A stretch of 64,000 bases of DNA from GWE2-42-39 sp034003625 (lineage in GTDB: Bacteria; Bacteroidota; Bacteroidia; Bacteroidales; Prolixibacteraceae). Positions within the stretch are counted from its first letter, which is position 1. The number at the start of each line of letters is the position of its first letter. The stretch lies in the NCBI GenBank assembly GCA_034003625.1, contig JAVEYG010000016.1, positions 32,254 through 96,253 on the forward strand. Direction: 5' to 3'. The position numbers and the translations under genes were made by a program. The notes beneath the pieces are model-generated. The model did not search any database. It worked only from the letters and a program-made list of their open reading frames with translations, and was not told the origin of the DNA. Below are positions 51,262-59,636 of this stretch, piece by piece.

Positions 51262-52857
51262 ATGCAGAAACAGTTGTTGTTAGGGGTTGAGGCGATCGGA
51301 CAGGGGGCCATTGACGGAGGAATGTCGGGCATATATGCCTATCCGGGGACTCCTTCTACCGAGATTACCGAATATGTCCAGGAAAATATACTGGCGGAAG
51401 AACGCAATATTCACAGGAAGTGGTCGGCCAATGAAAAAACAGCTTACGAAGCAGCCTTAGGCATGTCCTACGCAGGAAAACGGGCAATGAGTTGCATGAA
51501 GCACGTGGGCCTGAACGTGGCTGCCGATGCGTTTGTCAATTCCGCTATGACCGGTATTAACGGAGGGTTTATTCTGACTGTCGCAGATGATCCTTCGATG
51601 CACTCGTCGCAAAATGAACAGGATTCGCGTTTTTACGGAAAGTTTGTCATGGTCCCCATTCTGGAACCTTCCAATCAACAGGAAGCATACGATATGGCTT
51701 ACGAAGGCTTTCAGCTTTCCGAAGTAACGGGTTTACCGGTTATGTTGCGGATCACCACCCGCCTGGCGCATTCGCGTTCAGGGGTACAGCAAAGAGAGTT
51801 ATTGCCTGAGAATAAATTGACTTTGCCTTCCGACTCCCGGCAATTCGTATTACTGCCCGCCATCGCCAGGAAAAGGTATAAGGGGCTCTTAAAAAAACAG
51901 GCACAACTCGAACAATTATCAGAAGGATCAAAATACAATAGTTACTTCGACGGGCCTGATCATTCGCGGGGAATTATTGCCTGCGGGATTACCTATAATT
52001 ATCTGATGGAAAATTTCCAGGGGGGAACATGCCCGTTCCCGGTACTGAAAATATCGCAGTATCCGCTTCCTTCCGCGTGGATCAAACGGATGGAACAGGA
52101 ATGTGACGAAATTCTTGTACTGGAAGAAGGGGCGCCGTTAGTGGAAGAGATGTTGGCCGGTTTTTTCAGAAAAGGTAAGCCGGTGCATGGGCGTATAGAT
52201 GGCATCCTGCCGCACGACGGCGAATTAAATCCCGACTGGATTGCGCAGGCGCTTGGTTTGCCGGTATGGAGCGGTTCAGATATCCCGGCAGTGGTTGCCA
52301 ACCGTCCGCCGGCTTTATGTCAGGGATGCGGCCATCAGGATGTGTACGCAGCCATGAACGAGGTGCTTGAAAGTTACAGCAAAGGGCGGGTGTTCTCCGA
52401 TATTGGTTGCTACACGCTTGGCGCTTTGCCCCCTTACGAAACGATTTATTCCTGCGTGGATATGGGCGCCTCGATTACCATGGCCAAAGGAGCTGCCGAT
52501 GCAGGTTTAGTGCCTTCCGTAGCGGTAATCGGCGATTCAACTTTTTCGCATTCAGGAATTACCGGGTTACTTGATGCGGTAAATGAAAATGCCAACATTA
52601 CCGTGGTGATCTCCGACAACGAATCGGTTTCGATGACCGGGGGACAGGATTCGTCGGCTTTCGGAAAAATTGAAGGTATTTGCGAAGGGATAGGGGTCGA
52701 CCCGGCCCATATCCGGGTGATTGTGCCCTTGAAGAAGAACCATGCCGAAATGGTGCAGATATTCAGGGAAGAACTGGCCTATCCGGGCGTTTCGGTGATT
52801 ATTCCCCGCCGCGAATGCATCCAGAAGGCAGCCCGACGGAAACGCAACAAAAAATAG
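51262..52857 (+). CDS. iorA: Indolepyruvate ferredoxin oxidoreductase alpha subunit, without ferredoxin domain
   Basis: Thiamine diphosphate enzyme that decarboxylates aryl-pyruvates (indolepyruvate, phenylpyruvate) to the CoA esters, working with IorB and ferredoxin. 531 residues. The pyrimidine-binding part starts LLLGVEAIGQGAIDGGMSGIYAYPGTPSTEI; the later TPP part has CQGCGHQDVYAAMNE, FSDIGCYTLGALPPY, GASITMAKGAADAG and GDSTFSHSGITGLLDAVNENANITVVISDN. The protein ends at IPRRECIQKAARRKRNKK, where archaeal IorA would continue into a two-cluster ferredoxin domain, which is absent. iorB does not follow; rsmE does, after 9 bases. Confidence 0.92.
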   Translation: MQKQLLLGVEAIGQGAIDGGMSGIYAYPGTPSTEITEYVQENILAEERNIHRKWSANEKTAYEAALGMSYAGKRAMSCMKHVGLNVAADAFVNSAMTGINGGFILTVADDPSMHSSQNEQDSRFYGKFVMVPILEPSNQQEAYDMAYEGFQLSEVTGLPVMLRITTRLAHSRSGVQQRELLPENKLTLPSDSRQFVLLPAIARKRYKGLLKKQAQLEQLSEGSKYNSYFDGPDHSRGIIACGITYNYLMENFQGGTCPFPVLKISQYPLPSAWIKRMEQECDEILVLEEGAPLVEEMLAGFFRKGKPVHGRIDGILPHDGELNPDWIAQALGLPVWSGSDIPAVVANRPPALCQGCGHQDVYAAMNEVLESYSKGRVFSDIGCYTLGALPPYETIYSCVDMGASITMAKGAADAGLVPSVAVIGDSTFSHSGITGLLDAVNENANITVVISDNESVSMTGGQDSSAFGKIEGICEGIGVDPAHIRVIVPLKKNHAEMVQIFREELAYPGVSVIIPRRECIQKAARRKRNKK

Positions 52858-52866
52858 TAATAACCG

Positions 52867-53571
52867 ATGCACCTGTTTTATACACCGGACATTTCGGGAG
52901 AAAATTATATTCTGAACGAAGATGAGTCGAAACATTGCGTGCGTGTTTTGCGGCTTGCGGAGAACGACTGCATCACTTTGGTTGACGGGAAAGGGGGATT
53001 TTTTGAAGCCGAAATCAGGGAGGCGCATCCCAAACATTGTACGGTAGAAGTGGTGCGGTCGGTACGGGAATACGGGAAAAAGCCGTTTTGTCTCCATGTG
53101 GCCATTGCCCCAACGAAAAATATCGACCGGTTCGAGTGGTTTCTTGAAAAGGCAACGGAAATAGGTGTTCACGAAATCACACCCCTGTTATGTGCCAATT
53201 CGGAACGAAAAGCAATCAGGGAAGACCGGCTGGAAAAGGTCATGGTTTCGGCCATGAAACAATCGCTGAAAGCATACCTTCCCAAATTGAACCCAATGAC
53301 TGCATTCCGCGATTTCATCAGGAAAAGCCGGGAGGCGGATAAATTTATTGCCCATTGCGAAGGCCAGGAAAAGTTGCATCTGAGGGATGGGGCCAAACCG
53401 GCGAAGAATATCGTTGTGCTGATTGGGCCCGAAGGTGATTTTTCATCCGAAGAGATCTGTATCGCATTACAAAACGGATACCAGTCGACGAGCCTGGGCG
53501 AAAGCCGGCTGCGTACCGAAACTGCCGGCATTGTGGCAGTTCATATTGTGAACCTTGCCAACGGATCATAA
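52867..53571 (+). CDS. rsmE: 16S rRNA (uracil1498-N3)-methyltransferase
   Basis: SPOUT-family RNA methyltransferase of 234 residues that modifies U1498 of 16S rRNA. The N-terminal PUA-like part has HCVRVLRLAENDCITLVDGKG; the knotted C-terminal part has KNIDRFEWFLEKATEIGVHEITPLLCANSERK, VVLIGPEGDFSSEEI and SLGESRLRTETAGIVAVHIVN, all family signatures. Nine bases after iorA, so likely cotranscribed. Confidence 0.97.
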   Translation: MHLFYTPDISGENYILNEDESKHCVRVLRLAENDCITLVDGKGGFFEAEIREAHPKHCTVEVVRSVREYGKKPFCLHVAIAPTKNIDRFEWFLEKATEIGVHEITPLLCANSERKAIREDRLEKVMVSAMKQSLKAYLPKLNPMTAFRDFIRKSREADKFIAHCEGQEKLHLRDGAKPAKNIVVLIGPEGDFSSEEICIALQNGYQSTSLGESRLRTETAGIVAVHIVNLANGS

Positions 53572-53589
53572 TTTTCAACATGCCTGTAT

Positions 53590-53839
53590 TTATTTTTTCC
53601 GTTTAAACCGTGCCTTTTCTTCTGCCGGTTTTTTGTAGGCGTTACAAATTGTCCACTTTGTTTTGTATCTGCGTGGTTGAAAGTCCGTACCCATTACATT
53701 TTTCTTTGAAATAACGCTGCCATTTACGGGCTGTTTCTTCATTGGCTTCGATTGGCATAAGACCGCGATTCCCTGAAACAATACTGTTAGAGCCATAATT
53801 AATACGGATGTTAATGGTATTGGTTGAATACTGTTGCAA
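53590..53839 (-). pseudogene. Possible frameshifted small gene
   Basis: Two overlapping minus-strand frames together look like one protein. Frame A (53839-53642) reads NEETARKWQRYFKEKCNGYG then LSTTQIQNKVDN before a stop; frame B gives CNAYKKPAEEKARFKRKK to a stop at 53590. Joining them at about 53645 by one base makes a plausible basic, helical C-terminus (KVDN-CNAYKKP). Neither frame alone has a convincing start or a ribosome-binding site, and I do not recognise the family. It may be a decayed fragment or chance. Confidence 0.3.
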
Positions 53840-53874
53840 ATTGCAATATATTGCTTAAAAACTGCATGGTTCAA

Positions 53875-54104
53875 GTAGACTTTAATAATAATTCAGCTAT
53901 CTGTTTTTTTGTAAAAACATAACCATCATTAATGAATTATACGATATGAAATCAATATCTTATTGATATTCAGATTTGTGTTTGATTTATTTATAAAAAT
54001 TGGAAATAATAATCATGTTTGATAAAAATAAATTCAATTTATATTGACTTTTTAAATTATATTAACGAATTTTAATCTGCATTATTTATTATTACCAAAA
54101 ATCA
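53875..54104. other. AT-rich gap before the methyltransferase-like gene
   Basis: This stretch, part of a 533-base gap after rsmE, is strongly AT-rich with runs of A and T and no open frame of note. It marks the change from the housekeeping genes to the accessory cluster and probably holds the promoter of the methyltransferase-like gene, though no clean TAnnTTTG box was found. Confidence 0.4.
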
Positions 54105-55139
54105 ATGAATCCGGAGCAATCCCTGATACAATTAAGAGCAAATACCCGGCAAATATTAAGCTGTCAATCCGATTTTCTGCTGATGAAACAATCGGTCGAT
54201 CATATGTACCAGTTGTTTAGCACGATAACAGGAATAGATATTTCCGGTTCCCAGGAAGAAATTCTTTTGCCTTCGGGAAAAGCGATCTCATCCTCGGCTG
54301 CAGCACATTGTTTACTTGAGTTGAAACGGACTGCTGTTTTTCTTCGGGGCATCTACCAGGCTATTCTTGACAAGAAAGCTGAAAAACCGGAGTGGCCGGT
54401 AAAAATCCTGTATGCGGGCACAGGGCCTTACGGTACCCTGGTGATTCCCCTGTTTTCTGTACTGTCGCCTGCCGATGTGCAAGCCGATCTGCTTGATATT
54501 AATCCATGTTCGCTTGATTCGCTGAGAAAACTTATTAAAGCATTTGGTTTTGACGAGTTTGTCGGGAATATTTATACCGAAGATGCATCGACGTTCAAAA
54601 TAGGATACGATTACGACATTGTTATTTCCGAAACGATGCAATCGTGTTTGAAGAACGAACCTCAGGTAGCTGTGATGCAGAACCTGATTCCGCAGATGGG
54701 CAGCTGTTCAATTTTTATTCCTGAAGAAATCAGCATCGACGCTGCATTGACCAACCCGAAAATGGAACACGACCGGTTTTTTTATTATGAAGGAGAGAAA
54801 CTGCCGTTTGCCCGTATTCCGCTCGGAAATATCTTCGTTGTAAACAAAGAAAACCTGATAAACAAGTATTTTAAGAAAACCCTTTTTATCCCCGGTAATA
54901 TAGGAGTGTTCACAGAACTAAAATTGTTTACGACTATCCGGGTGTATGCAGATGAGGTTCTCGGGGAAAATGATTCCAGCCTCAATCTTCCGGTTCGGTT
55001 TATCGATCTGAAGGCGCATCCGGCCTCTGTGGCCGAATTTTGGTATGAACAGGGTACTAAGCCGCAAATTCGATGTAAATATTATACTCCTGACAGGTTT
55101 CTAAAACCTGTCAGGAGTGAAACTCAATTATTAATTTAA
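54105..55139 (+). CDS. SAM-dependent methyltransferase-like cytosolic protein
   Basis: Protein of 344 residues without signal peptide. The middle has a Rossmann-type motif I, VKILYAGTGPYGTLVIPLF, an acidic end of strand 2 (ADVQADLLDINPCSLDSLRKLI), and DYDIVISETMQSCLKNEPQ in the place of motif IV, so a class I methyltransferase fold is likely. The N-terminal 100 residues are helical. I do not recognise a named family, and the substrate is unknown. The last residues (PDRFLKPVRSETQLLI) are encoded by a palindromic repeat at 55086-55118, so the original C-terminus may have been replaced. It opens the accessory cluster, 12 bases before the tail-collar gene. Confidence 0.7.
   Translation: MNPEQSLIQLRANTRQILSCQSDFLLMKQSVDHMYQLFSTITGIDISGSQEEILLPSGKAISSSAAAHCLLELKRTAVFLRGIYQAILDKKAEKPEWPVKILYAGTGPYGTLVIPLFSVLSPADVQADLLDINPCSLDSLRKLIKAFGFDEFVGNIYTEDASTFKIGYDYDIVISETMQSCLKNEPQVAVMQNLIPQMGSCSIFIPEEISIDAALTNPKMEHDRFFYYEGEKLPFARIPLGNIFVVNKENLINKYFKKTLFIPGNIGVFTELKLFTTIRVYADEVLGENDSSLNLPVRFIDLKAHPASVAEFWYEQGTKPQIRCKYYTPDRFLKPVRSETQLLI
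55086..55118. repeat. Palindromic repeat, copy 1 (within the methyltransferase-like gene end)
   Basis: Perfect 15-base inverted repeat around a 3-base loop: arms ACTCCTGACAGGTTT and AAACCTGTCAGGAGT, loop CTA. The core CTGACAGGTTT/AAACCTGTCAG is shared with copies at 59360 and 62530. Here it lies inside the reading frame and encodes the C-terminal RFLKPV. Confidence 0.85.
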
Positions 55140-55151
55140 AAAATTAAAACT

Positions 55152-55715
55152 ATGGACGAGTACATGGCAAAAATCAGTTTTTTTGCATTTTCTTACATTC
55201 CGATGTATTATGCTCAATGTAGTGGGCAATCGATGAGTATTTCTCAGAACGCTGCATTGTATTCTCTTCTGGGAGTGGCGTTTGGTGGCGATGCTGTCAA
55301 TAACTTTAATCTGCCCGACCTGAGAGGGAAGGTCGTTGTCGGGCAAGGAAATTCATTTGTGTTTGGAAGGTACGGAGGAAGCGCTTCAATTTCAATCGCA
55401 CAAAGCAATTTGCCTCCCCATAACCATTCGGCACAGCTAAACCTCACCAATGCAACTACGACAGTAAAAGCGAACACTACACCAGGTACAGGGGTCGGGC
55501 CTTCATCAAGGGCAAATTGTATCGGGGCAGTATCAGCAGGGGCCCTTTACAACGGTACAGCGCCAGATGTTGCTTTAAATGTTGGCGGAAATACCGTGGG
55601 GGGGACTGTGGATATTGGAATTACCGGTAACGGGTTGCCAATCAGTTATATGCCCCCGTATTGTGTCCTCAATGCCTGTATCGTAACAAACGGCATCTAT
55701 CCTTCGCGTCAATAA
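55152..55715 (+). CDS. Phage tail-collar domain protein (microcystin-dependent MdpB-like)
   Basis: Protein of 187 residues with one tail-collar domain. The N-terminus IPMYYAQCSGQSMSISQNAALYSLLG followed by FNLPDLRGKVVVGQG is the collar signature (the LPDLRG motif), and the end has NNxGxxP-like GLPISYMPPYCVLNACI. The middle is rich in Thr, Asn, Gly and Ala. There is no signal peptide. Proteins of this type were named for microcystin-dependent protein MdpB; many lie in chromosomes away from phage, in small clusters of unknown function. No other phage gene is nearby, so it is not a prophage remnant. Confidence 0.88.
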   Translation: MDEYMAKISFFAFSYIPMYYAQCSGQSMSISQNAALYSLLGVAFGGDAVNNFNLPDLRGKVVVGQGNSFVFGRYGGSASISIAQSNLPPHNHSAQLNLTNATTTVKANTTPGTGVGPSSRANCIGAVSAGALYNGTAPDVALNVGGNTVGGTVDIGITGNGLPISYMPPYCVLNACIVTNGIYPSRQ

Positions 55716-55721
55716 AATTAC

Positions 55722-55853
55722 TAAGGGTGTCCCCAAAGCTGATAAGTAAGAAACAGAGTTTTTTTGAATTCTTATGGAGGGGCGATTATTAGAAAAATGA
55801 TATCCCGAAACAAATTTGGAATGGCACTTTTTTAGACTTTGCGGACACCCTTA
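55722..55853. mobile_element. MITE-like element with 17-bp terminal inverted repeats
   Basis: A 132-base non-coding segment begins TAAGGGTGTCCCCAAAG and ends with its near-perfect inverse CTTTGCGGACACCCTTA (one mismatch in 17). It has no open frame of its own. GGGTGTCC-type ends occur on Bacteroidetes insertion sequences of the IS1182/IS5 kind, so this is probably a MITE mobilised by such an element. A TA duplication may flank it. It lies between the tail-collar gene and the binding-protein gene and extends the latter's frame upstream artificially. Confidence 0.65.
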
Positions 55854-55869
55854 TTTTTCAGAAAATAAA

Positions 55870-57030
55870 ATGGGACAGACAATAAAAATTGGATTCCTTT
55901 TTCCGTATTCATCCATACACCCCAACATGTCGCGCGATATAATTGACGGGTTTTATGCGGCATTACCGGAAACTCACAGAAAGAAGGTTCAGTTTTATCC
56001 GGAATTTGTCAATCAGGGGAATAGTGAACCGATAAAAGCAGCAATAAATAAACTGACTGTTTTTCACAATGTAGATGTGATTTCAGGAATTATCAGTTAT
56101 CAGTCGTTGCCAGAGATTATTCCGTTGATAAAACAACGCAATACGCTTTGCTTCTTTTTTGATATGGGCGAATACCTTCCTCCATTGAATAGTCTCCCAA
56201 CAATCTTGTTTTTCAATAGTTTTCAGTTCTGGCAATTGGAATATGCGCTGGGAAACTGGGCGCAAAAACATTTTGGAGGGAAAGGGGCTATCCTTATGTC
56301 GGTTTACGATGCCGGATACCATCTGCACAGTTCGTTTTGGCAGGGGGCCATGCAGGCAGGCGCCGAGGAGATTGACATGCATGTCGTTCCATATAATCCT
56401 GAAATACAAAGTATCACCCCGGTGCTTCCTTCTTTTTTTGAAAAAATTGAAAAAAGTAAGATCGATTACCTTCATGTCCTTTTTTGTGGCAACGAGGCAC
56501 TCGAATTCTTCAATTCATGGAAGAACTTTGGATTATATAAGAAAATCCCTTTGGTTGTATCGCCCCACATGGCTTCCGATGCGATATTTTCACGGATGAA
56601 TAATCTCGGTCTGACGTTTTACTCGGCCACAGGATGGAATTACCAGGCGCCTGCTGATGCCAACAAATTGTTCAAGCAAAAATTTGAAGGCATGATCGGA
56701 CGAAAAGCAACCGTTTTTGCGGTAATGGGCTATGAAGCCGGTTTGGCTTTTTTGCCCGTTATGCCCGACTTGCAAAAGGGCGATATAGAAAAAGCAATAC
56801 GCTTTTTGAAAACGTACCAGATAGAAGGCCCCCGTGGTAAACGGAGTTTCTGTCTTGATAATAAAAGTGAAAAATCGCCTGTTCAAATTGAAAAATTTTT
56901 GTTGCAGCCCTTAAAAAATTCCTGTCTGGTAGTTGAACAGGGAAATGCAATGGACTACAACCATGCTGTTTTTGAGGATATTCACCACCAATGCTCTTCC
57001 GGTTGGCGAAATCCGTATTTGTGTGTGTGA
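55870..57030 (+). CDS. Periplasmic-binding-fold (LivK-like) protein lacking a signal peptide
   Basis: Protein of 386 residues resembling the type I periplasmic binding proteins of branched-chain amino-acid and amide transporters. It starts MGQTIKIGFLFPYSSIHPNM and has VDVISGIISYQSLPEIIPLIKQ, a KGAILMSVYDAGYHLHSSFWQGA segment and PLVVSPHMASDAIF, in the order of the two-lobed fold. ATG 55870 is preferred; an earlier start at 55816 lies inside the MITE-like element. There is no export signal, so it seems cytosolic, and no ABC permease or ATPase genes are near. It may sense or bind a ligand for the neighbouring methyltransferase-like and collar proteins; this is inference. Confidence 0.72.
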   Translation: MGQTIKIGFLFPYSSIHPNMSRDIIDGFYAALPETHRKKVQFYPEFVNQGNSEPIKAAINKLTVFHNVDVISGIISYQSLPEIIPLIKQRNTLCFFFDMGEYLPPLNSLPTILFFNSFQFWQLEYALGNWAQKHFGGKGAILMSVYDAGYHLHSSFWQGAMQAGAEEIDMHVVPYNPEIQSITPVLPSFFEKIEKSKIDYLHVLFCGNEALEFFNSWKNFGLYKKIPLVVSPHMASDAIFSRMNNLGLTFYSATGWNYQAPADANKLFKQKFEGMIGRKATVFAVMGYEAGLAFLPVMPDLQKGDIEKAIRFLKTYQIEGPRGKRSFCLDNKSEKSPVQIEKFLLQPLKNSCLVVEQGNAMDYNHAVFEDIHHQCSSGWRNPYLCV

Positions 57031-57053
57031 TGGTAAAAAATAAAAAATAAAAT

Positions 57054-59345
57054 ATGAGAATTATTTGTTTGATGAAGTGGAAGCATCCGATAATATTAAC
57101 ATTCTGTATTTTACTGTTCTCAGAAAACCTTTTTTCTGAGACTCCTCAATTTGTTCAAGTTTCTGGAACTTCTGCTGCAAATGGTATTTATGAGAGACAA
57201 ACTCCCTGGGGATATTTTAACCACTATTACTGGAAACGGTTGGATGGAGGATATTATATTTTTTCAGACAAGTGTGCAGCATTTGGTAATGATAATTATT
57301 GGAATATTAATCATATCTTAGATGATGAAGGAGATGTTTTGTCATTTACTAATTATGCGTATGACAATATAGGTTATCCCAAGAATGATGAAGTTTTTGA
57401 AACACTAACTTCTCCTGATCTGATGAGAAAATGGGACTCTGCTAATGGAACTATTTCAATTTCGATATATTCAGTATCAGTTCCTACTGTTACCACTGCC
57501 TCTGCTTCTTCTGTTTCTGTTAATTCTGCCACTTTGGGCGGTAATGTTACTGAAGGTGGCGGCGCAACAGTTACCGAACGTGGTGTGGTTTATTCGACTA
57601 CTGATTCAACCCCAACTATTGATGAGGGGGCTACCAAAGATACCAATGGTTCGGGAACGGGAATATTTAGCGAAACGATAGGTTCGCTTTCAGCAGGGCA
57701 AATATATTACTACAATGCTTATGCAACCAACTCGGCAGGTACCAGTTATGGTACGGCATCCAGTTTTACAACACTTACCGGGGGCACCTGGACAGGGGCA
57801 ACCAGTACCGACTGGGCGACTGCCGACAACTGGGCGGGTAGCAGTGTGCCAACTTCTTCAACCGATGTAACCATTCCTTCCGGATTGAGTAATTACCCGG
57901 TAATTGGTGCAACCACATCAGCCGATTGTAAAAACCTGACGGTAAATTCGGGAGCCAGCCTGACCATCCAGTCGTCAGGTTCCGGTACCGGTTCACTAAT
58001 TGTGAGCGGGACGCCTTCAGGAACTATAACTTGCCAGCGTTACATGACTGTCGGCAAGTGGCACCTTGTTTCGCCCACTGCATCGGGGCAGAATGTGGCT
58101 GATTTCCTGACCGCAAACACCGGCATCCCCACCAATGGTTCAAACCGGGGAATGATGGATTACAATACGACAAGCAATAGTTGGAACTCTTATTATACAA
58201 CCGGAACAGGCACGATGGATGCCGGGAAAGGTTATTCGGCCCGTGTGTCGTCGGATGGCAACCTGGTATTCTCTGGTACACTCACTGCCGGGAGCAAAAA
58301 TGTAAGCGTCAGCCGCACCGGCGATAACGGCTGGAACTGCATCGGGAACCCATACCCATCGGCTATTGGTATGAACACCTCTGCTGCTTCAACCGAAAAC
58401 TTCATTACAAAAAACAGCAGCATTCTCGACGAAAGTTATGCCTGTGTGTATATATGGGACGAAGAGAGCTCGTATTCGGGGCAAAACTGTTACAAAATCA
58501 TCAGTAATTCAGGTTTTACCCTTTCCGGAAAAACAAGGCTCGACCAGGATTATATTGCGCCGGGCCAGGGTTTCTTTGTAAAGGCAAAAACCGATGCCAC
58601 GAATATTTCGTTTACGGCTGCCATGCAGTCGCACCAAACAGGCACGGCATTGAAATCGGCCCCAAAATCATGGCCAGGCTTTCGCCTGACAGCTCAAACC
58701 GAAAAAGCCCTTGCGTCAACGATAATCGCCTTTAATAAAGAAATGACCACCGGGCTCGATGTTACTTTCGATGCCGGGTTGCTGCGCGGCACTTCAGGTT
58801 TGGAAATCTATTCGCAGCTGGTTGACGACAACGGGGTCGATTTTGCCATTCAGTGTTTGCCTGAAAACTACCATTCGCTGGTCATCGCTTTGGGGGCCGA
58901 TTGCACAACCGGCGGCGAACTTACGTTTAGCGCCGAGACAGTTGGGCTTTCTGCAAACTGCCATGTGATACTGGAAGACAAAACCGCGCAAATATTTACT
59001 GACCTGAAAAACGGCGCAACCTATAAAGCCTCGGTGGACGAAGGGGCAAAAGGGACAGGCCGGTTCTATATCCATACCAGTTATTCAACTACCGGCACGG
59101 CATTGTGGCCTGCAAAGGAGAAAATAAAAGCATACGCAGAATCCGGTGCAATCTGGATTGAAGGCGAAATTACTTCATCGGGCAAAGCAGAACTATTCAA
59201 TATGAACGGGCAGGTCAAAGGAATTTATGATTTAAGAGAAGGGCGCAGGAACAGTATTTCCACGGCGGGGCTGGCTCCGGGTATTTACCTGCTCCGTATT
59301 GTTGAAGGGAAGAACCGATGCAATGTGAAGGTAGTTGTGCATTAA
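57054..59345 (+). CDS. Secreted modular T9SS-type protein, paralogue 1
   Basis: Exported protein of 763 residues with a signal peptide near residues 8-30 (HPIILTFCILLFSENLFSE). After an N-terminal region of about 110 residues comes a fibronectin-like module (about 142-240: TLGGNVTEGGGATVTERGVVYST, then SAGTSYGTASSF), a W-rich module (GTWTGATSTDWATADNWAG), and a C-terminal half of about 400 residues that is shared with the 866-residue protein at 59923. The end (AELFNMNGQVKGIYDL... LAPGIYLLRIVEGKNRCNVKVVV) is a T9SS type A sorting domain. No enzymatic motif was seen. Surface or adhesive role is inference from architecture. Confidence 0.8.
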   Translation: MRIICLMKWKHPIILTFCILLFSENLFSETPQFVQVSGTSAANGIYERQTPWGYFNHYYWKRLDGGYYIFSDKCAAFGNDNYWNINHILDDEGDVLSFTNYAYDNIGYPKNDEVFETLTSPDLMRKWDSANGTISISIYSVSVPTVTTASASSVSVNSATLGGNVTEGGGATVTERGVVYSTTDSTPTIDEGATKDTNGSGTGIFSETIGSLSAGQIYYYNAYATNSAGTSYGTASSFTTLTGGTWTGATSTDWATADNWAGSSVPTSSTDVTIPSGLSNYPVIGATTSADCKNLTVNSGASLTIQSSGSGTGSLIVSGTPSGTITCQRYMTVGKWHLVSPTASGQNVADFLTANTGIPTNGSNRGMMDYNTTSNSWNSYYTTGTGTMDAGKGYSARVSSDGNLVFSGTLTAGSKNVSVSRTGDNGWNCIGNPYPSAIGMNTSAASTENFITKNSSILDESYACVYIWDEESSYSGQNCYKIISNSGFTLSGKTRLDQDYIAPGQGFFVKAKTDATNISFTAAMQSHQTGTALKSAPKSWPGFRLTAQTEKALASTIIAFNKEMTTGLDVTFDAGLLRGTSGLEIYSQLVDDNGVDFAIQCLPENYHSLVIALGADCTTGGELTFSAETVGLSANCHVILEDKTAQIFTDLKNGATYKASVDEGAKGTGRFYIHTSYSTTGTALWPAKEKIKAYAESGAIWIEGEITSSGKAELFNMNGQVKGIYDLREGRRNSISTAGLAPGIYLLRIVEGKNRCNVKVVVH
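57480..57771 (+). repeat. Fibronectin-like module, copy 1
   Basis: This segment of the 57054 gene encodes the module with GVVYSTTDSTPTI and KDTNGSGTGIFSE. The same module is encoded at about 63530-63832 in another gene. Protein identity is high while many third positions differ, so the duplication is not recent. Confidence 0.75.
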
Positions 59346-59359
59346 TGACTTTGATGTAT

Positions 59360-59384
59360 CTGGCAGGTTTTTAAAACCTGTCAG
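59360..59384. repeat. Palindromic repeat, copy 2
   Basis: Shorter, imperfect copy 15 bases after the stop of the 57054 gene: CTGGCAGGTTT, loop TTA, AAACCTGTCAG. One position is a G-U type pair. Its outer flanks are not symmetrical, unlike copies 1 and 3. Confidence 0.8.
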
Positions 59385-59409
59385 GTGTGAAAAATTGCCA
59401 AAACAAAAA

Positions 59410-59607
59410 ATGAACAATAAAAATAACGATATGGAATCCGATTATAATAAACCACAATACGAAGAAGGAAATACCCCGCTTATCGACCGAAAGGAGGCAA
59501 TCCGGAAAGCCGGATATGTTGCCCTCTCGGCGGCGACCATGATGTTACTGATCAGTAAACCGGATAAGGCAGTTGCTTCGTCGCCTGCATCTCCTCCGGT
59601 ATGGTAA
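59410..59607 (+). CDS. Short leader-like peptide with one hydrophobic segment
   Basis: Small protein of 65 residues from ATG 59410 (a second start is possible at 59431). The first half is polar (MNNKNNDMESDYNKPQYEEG), followed by IDRKEAIRKAGYVALSAATMMLLISKPDKAVA, a basic-then-hydrophobic stretch like an export signal or anchor, and a proline-rich end SPASPPVW. I recall similar short proteins in other Bacteroidetes but know no function for them. The shape (acidic leader, basic-hydrophobic core, short Pro/Trp tail) would also fit a peptide precursor or a lipid-embedded regulator. It sits between two paralogous T9SS genes. Confidence 0.6.
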   Translation: MNNKNNDMESDYNKPQYEEGNTPLIDRKEAIRKAGYVALSAATMMLLISKPDKAVASSPASPPVW

Positions 59608-59636
59608 ACAGTTTCTGGTGCCATGTCAACATTATT

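Noticed and set aside
55152..57030. Prophage or contractile-injection remnant suggested by the tail-collar domain
   Set aside because: No tail tube, sheath, baseplate, terminase, integrase or lysis gene lies nearby, and the neighbours are metabolic or secreted proteins.
57480..57771. CRISPR or tandem-repeat array suggested by repeated GGT/ACT-rich sequence
   Set aside because: The repetition is at protein level in Thr/Ser/Gly-rich beta modules; no direct repeats of fixed length with unique spacers were found in the window.
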